NCBI RefSeq assembly: GCF_030816195.1
Contig: NZ_JAUSXS010000001.1
Location: forward strand, 3,991,501-4,055,500
DNA from: Pseudomonas sp. W4I3
GTDB taxonomy: Bacteria > Pseudomonadota > Gammaproteobacteria > Pseudomonadales > Pseudomonadaceae
Reading direction: 5' to 3'
DNA: 64,000 nucleotides
Position numbers and translations under genes: made by a program. A model generated the notes under the pieces. That model ran no database searches and was not told the origin of the DNA. It saw nothing but the letters and a program-made list of their open reading frames with translations. Positions 60,905 through 64,000 of this stretch are shown here, in pieces. Numbering within the stretch: position 1 is the first letter of the stretch; each line of letters opens with the position of its first letter.

Positions 60905-61579
60905 ATGCAATACAATCTCACCAGGATCGACCCGGATGCTCCTAACGAGCAGTACCCCATCGGCGAACGAGAAACCGTTTCCGACCCGTTAGAAGACCAA
61001 GTCCACAAAAACATCTACATGGGCAAGCTCGAAGACGTGCTGAGTGGCGCGGTCAACTGGGGGCGTAAAAACTCCCTGTGGCCGTACAACTTCGGTCTGT
61101 CGTGCTGCTACGTGGAAATGACCACCGCCTTCACGGCGCCCCACGACATCGCGCGCTTTGGCGCCGAAGTTATCCGGGCATCACCGCGCCAGGCGGATTT
61201 CATGGTTATCGCCGGTACGTGCTTCATCAAGATGGCGCCGATCATTCAGCGTCTCTATGAGCAAATGCTCGAACCGAAATGGGTTATCTCCATGGGTTCG
61301 TGCGCCAACTCCGGTGGCATGTACGACATCTACTCGGTCGTTCAAGGGGTGGACAAGTTCCTGCCCGTGGACGTCTACGTGCCTGGCTGCCCGCCCCGCC
61401 CCGAAGCATTCCTGCAAGGCTTGATGCTGCTGCAGGAATCGATTGGCAAGGAGCGTCGCCCACTTTCCTGGGTGGTCGGTGATCAAGGCGTGTATCGCGC
61501 CGAGATGCCGTCCCAAAAGGAACAGCGCCGCGAACAGCGTATTCAGGTCACCAACCTGCGCAGCCCCGACGAAGTCTGA
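60905..61579 (+). CDS. nuoB: NADH-quinone oxidoreductase subunit B
   Basis: The protein has 224 residues. It carries cluster N2, with ligands in the GLSCCYVEM pair of cysteines, MGSCANSGG and VPGCPPRPE. It forms the quinone site with NuoCD. The start at 60905 was chosen over a TTG at 60899 because the family N-terminus is MQYNLTRIDPD-like. Confidence 0.97.
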   Translation: MQYNLTRIDPDAPNEQYPIGERETVSDPLEDQVHKNIYMGKLEDVLSGAVNWGRKNSLWPYNFGLSCCYVEMTTAFTAPHDIARFGAEVIRASPRQADFMVIAGTCFIKMAPIIQRLYEQMLEPKWVISMGSCANSGGMYDIYSVVQGVDKFLPVDVYVPGCPPRPEAFLQGLMLLQESIGKERRPLSWVVGDQGVYRAEMPSQKEQRREQRIQVTNLRSPDEV

Positions 61580-61651
61580 TCCAGCCCGCTTCTTTAAATA
61601 GAACGAAAACCTGGCTTCATTCTTTACGTTGACCGAAAGCGATAAAAAACC

Positions 61652-63436
61652 ATGACTACAGGCAGTGCTCTACGCATCCCGCCTTATAAGGCAGACGACC
61701 AGGATGTGGTCGTCGAACTCAATAACCGTTTTGGCCCTGACGCCTTCACCGCCCAGGCCACACGCACCGGCATGCCGGTGCTGTGGGTGGCGCGTGCCAG
61801 GCTTGTCGAAGTCCTGACCTTCCTGCGCAACCTGCCCAAGCCGTACGTCATGCTCTATGACCTGCATGGCGTGGACGAGCGTCTGCGCACCAAGCGTCAA
61901 GGCCTGCCGAGCGGCGCCGATTTCACCGTGTTCTATCACCTGATGTCGCTTGAACGTAACAGCGACGTGATGCTCAAGGTCGCGCTGTCCGAGGGCGACC
62001 TGAGCGTGCCGAGCGTGACCGGTATCTGGCCGAACGCCAACTGGTACGAACGCGAAGTCTGGGACATGTTCGGTATCGACTTCCCCGGCCACCCGCACCT
62101 GTCGCGCATCATGATGCCGCCGACCTGGGAAGGTCACCCGCTGCGCAAGGACTTCCCTGCCCGCGCCACCGAATTCGACCCGTTCACCCTCAACCTGGCC
62201 AAGCAGCAGCTCGAAGAAGAGTCTGCGCGCTTCCGCCCGGAAGACTGGGGCATGAAGCGTTCCGGCACCAACGAGGACTACATGTTCCTCAACCTGGGCC
62301 CGAACCACCCTTCGGCTCACGGTGCGTTCCGTATCATCCTGCAACTGGACGGCGAAGAAATCGTCGACTGCGTTCCGGACATCGGCTACCACCACCGTGG
62401 TGCCGAGAAGATGGGCGAGCGCCAGTCCTGGCACAGCTATATCCCGTACACCGACCGTATCGACTACCTCGGCGGCGTGATGAACAACCTGCCGTACGTG
62501 CTCTCGGTCGAGATGCTGGCCGGCATCACGGTACCCGACCGCGTCGACACCATCCGCATCATGATGGCCGAGTTCTTCCGGATCACCAGCCACCTGCTGT
62601 TCCTGGGTACGTACATCCAGGACGTCGGCGCCATGACCCCGGTGTTCTTCACCTTCACCGACCGTCAACGCGCCTACAAGGTCATCGAAGCCATCACCGG
62701 CTTCCGTCTGCACCCAGCCTGGTACCGCATTGGCGGCGTGGCCCACGACCTGCCCAATGGCTGGGAGCGCCTGGTCAAGGAATTCATCGACTGGATGCCC
62801 AAGCGTCTGGACGAATACCAAAAGGCCGCGCTGGATAACAGCATCCTCAAGGGCCGTACCATCGGCGTGGCCCAGTACAACACCAAAGAGGCCCTGGAAT
62901 GGGGCGTCACCGGTGCCGGCCTGCGTTCCACCGGGCTCGATTTCGACCTGCGCAAAGCGCGCCCATACTCCGGCTACCAGAACTTCGAGTTCGAAATTCC
63001 GACAGCCGTGAATGGCGATGCCTACGACCGTTGCATCGTGCGCGTCGAAGAAATGCGCCAGAGCCTGAAGATCATCGAGCAGTGCATGCGCAACATGCCG
63101 GCAGGTCCGTACAAGGCGGATCACCCGCTGACCACGCCGCCGCCCAAAGAGCGCACGCTGCAGCACATCGAAACCCTGATCACGCACTTCCTGCAGGTTT
63201 CGTGGGGCCCGGTCATGCCGGCCAACGAGTCCTTCCAGATGATTGAAGCGACCAAGGGCATCAACAGTTATTACCTGACGAGCGATGGCGGCACCATGAG
63301 CTACCGCACCCGGATTCGCACCCCAAGCTTCCCGCACTTGCAGCAGATCCCTTCGGTGATCAAAGGCGAGATGGTCGCGGACTTGATTGCGTACCTGGGT
63401 AGTATCGATTTCGTTATGGCCGACGTGGACCGCTAA
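61652..63436 (+). CDS. nuoC: NADH-quinone oxidoreductase subunit C/D (fused)
   Basis: The protein has 594 residues. The first 200 or so residues are the NuoC (30 kDa) domain, including NWYEREVWDMFGIDFPGHPHLSRIM. The rest is NuoD (49 kDa) with NLGPNHPSAHGAFRIILQLDGE and the quinone-site histidine. Fusion of C and D is normal in gamma-proteobacteria. Often named nuoCD. It lies 72 bp after nuoB and 2 bp before nuoE. Confidence 0.97.
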   Translation: MTTGSALRIPPYKADDQDVVVELNNRFGPDAFTAQATRTGMPVLWVARARLVEVLTFLRNLPKPYVMLYDLHGVDERLRTKRQGLPSGADFTVFYHLMSLERNSDVMLKVALSEGDLSVPSVTGIWPNANWYEREVWDMFGIDFPGHPHLSRIMMPPTWEGHPLRKDFPARATEFDPFTLNLAKQQLEEESARFRPEDWGMKRSGTNEDYMFLNLGPNHPSAHGAFRIILQLDGEEIVDCVPDIGYHHRGAEKMGERQSWHSYIPYTDRIDYLGGVMNNLPYVLSVEMLAGITVPDRVDTIRIMMAEFFRITSHLLFLGTYIQDVGAMTPVFFTFTDRQRAYKVIEAITGFRLHPAWYRIGGVAHDLPNGWERLVKEFIDWMPKRLDEYQKAALDNSILKGRTIGVAQYNTKEALEWGVTGAGLRSTGLDFDLRKARPYSGYQNFEFEIPTAVNGDAYDRCIVRVEEMRQSLKIIEQCMRNMPAGPYKADHPLTTPPPKERTLQHIETLITHFLQVSWGPVMPANESFQMIEATKGINSYYLTSDGGTMSYRTRIRTPSFPHLQQIPSVIKGEMVADLIAYLGSIDFVMADVDR

Positions 63437-63438
63437 GC

Positions 63439-63936
63439 ATGAACAGCACGCTTATCCAGACAGACCGTTTCACCTTGAGTGAAACCGAGCGCTCGGCCAT
63501 CGAGCACGAGCTGCACCACTACGAAGACCCGCGCGCGGCGTCGATCGAAGCCTTGAAGATCGTGCAGAAGGAACGCGGCTGGGTGCCGGACGGCGCCCTC
63601 TACGCCATCGGCGAGATCCTTGGCATCCCGGCCAGCGACGTTGAAGGCGTGGCGACGTTCTACAGCCAGATCTTCCGTCAACCGGTCGGCCGCCACATCA
63701 TTCGCGTGTGCGACAGCATGGTCTGCTACATCGGTGGCCACGAATCCGTGGTCAGCGAGATCCAGGCCAAGCTGGGCATCGGCCTGGGCCAGACCACCGC
63801 AGACGGCCGCTTCACGCTGCTGCCAGTGTGCTGCCTGGGCAACTGCGACAAGGCGCCGGCGTTGATGATCGACGACGACACATTCGGTGACGTACAGCCT
63901 GCTGGCGTGACCCAATTGCTCGAGGGCTACCCATGA
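63439..63936 (+). CDS. nuoE: NADH-quinone oxidoreductase subunit E
   Basis: The protein has 165 residues with a thioredoxin-like fold. The four ligands of the N1a [2Fe-2S] cluster are in VCDSMVCYIGG and CCLGNCDKAPALMI. It overlaps nuoF by 4 bp (ATGA). Confidence 0.96.
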   Translation: MNSTLIQTDRFTLSETERSAIEHELHHYEDPRAASIEALKIVQKERGWVPDGALYAIGEILGIPASDVEGVATFYSQIFRQPVGRHIIRVCDSMVCYIGGHESVVSEIQAKLGIGLGQTTADGRFTLLPVCCLGNCDKAPALMIDDDTFGDVQPAGVTQLLEGYP

Positions 63937-64000
63937 CCCTGACTTCCTTCGGCCCGGCCAACCTGATCAAGCGTTCGGCCGAGACCCACCCGCTGACCTG
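63933..64000 (+). CDS. nuoF: NADH-quinone oxidoreductase subunit F, 5' fragment cut by the window end
   Basis: The first 22 codons (MTLTSFGPANLIKRSAETHPLT...) match the NuoF N-terminus. The gene continues beyond base 64000. NuoF holds the FMN and NADH sites. Assigned from operon position plus the N-terminal sequence. Confidence 0.9.
   Translation, partial: MTLTSFGPANLIKRSAETHPLT

Overview
The window is chromosomal DNA of a fluorescent Pseudomonas, most likely of the P. fluorescens group. The evidence is the high-GC coding style, a full-length gacS, monomeric and dimeric isocitrate dehydrogenases encoded divergently, a fused nuoCD gene, an aat-bpt-infA / clpA-clpS cluster, and many extragenic palindromes of the GTGGGAGGGGGCTTGC family typical of these species. 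Almost all of the 64 kb is conserved core genome. No phage, insertion sequence with a transposase, CRISPR array or rRNA operon was seen.

Layout. 2-958: end of an S33 peptidase-family hydrolase. 1386-5655: an AT-richer accessory cassette (NodU/CmcH-type carbamoyltransferase, MFS transporter, HAD phosphatase, YdcF-like protein) lying on the 3' side of a tRNA-Ser(UGA) gene at 5808-5898. 6051-6722: Bax-inhibitor-1 family membrane protein. 6797-13653 (minus strand): cell-envelope cluster murB, tyrosine phosphatase, kdsB, Trm112-like, lpxK, exbD, exbB, comEC. 13790-19339: DUF2062 protein, a two-component pair and the hybrid sensor kinase gacS. 19499-26683: ldhA and small metabolic or RNA-modification genes (arsC-like, wrbA, tag, ttcA, sprT). 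26684-27295: a non-coding mobile-looking element inserted in a REP sequence. 27296-32066: CoA transferase, tusDCBE with a TrpD2/YbiB-like gene, and a glutathionyl-hydroquinone reductase. 32240-39742 (minus): ftsK, lolA, rarA, crcB, serS, cysG. 40241-44917: N-degron cluster aat, bpt, infA, clpA, clpS. 45142-49481: cspD, icd, idh. 49539-51380: LysR regulator and EamA permease. 51637-57048: Nudix, mnmA, hflD, purB, roxA, GNAT. 57279-59838: secretin-N-like protein and aceA. 60481-64000: nuoA, nuoB, nuoCD, nuoE and the first codons of nuoF.

Functional themes. The isocitrate node (icd, idh, aceA) lies within about 14 kb. Three tRNA sulfur-modification systems are present (tusDCBE, ttcA, mnmA). The bacterial N-degron pathway (Aat and Bpt add destabilising residues; ClpS and ClpA deliver substrates) is encoded contiguously around infA.

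The observations most worth following are non-coding or accessory: (1) a 512-bp element at 26697-27208 with perfect 23-bp terminal inverted repeats, 8-bp direct repeats of flanking DNA and a predicted three-way-junction fold; (2) a 61-bp palindromic insertion that splits a REP arm at 32156-32216; (3) the tRNA-linked carbamoyltransferase cassette. Start sites were chosen from ribosome-binding sites and remembered family lengths. No database search was possible, so family assignments rest on motif recognition.
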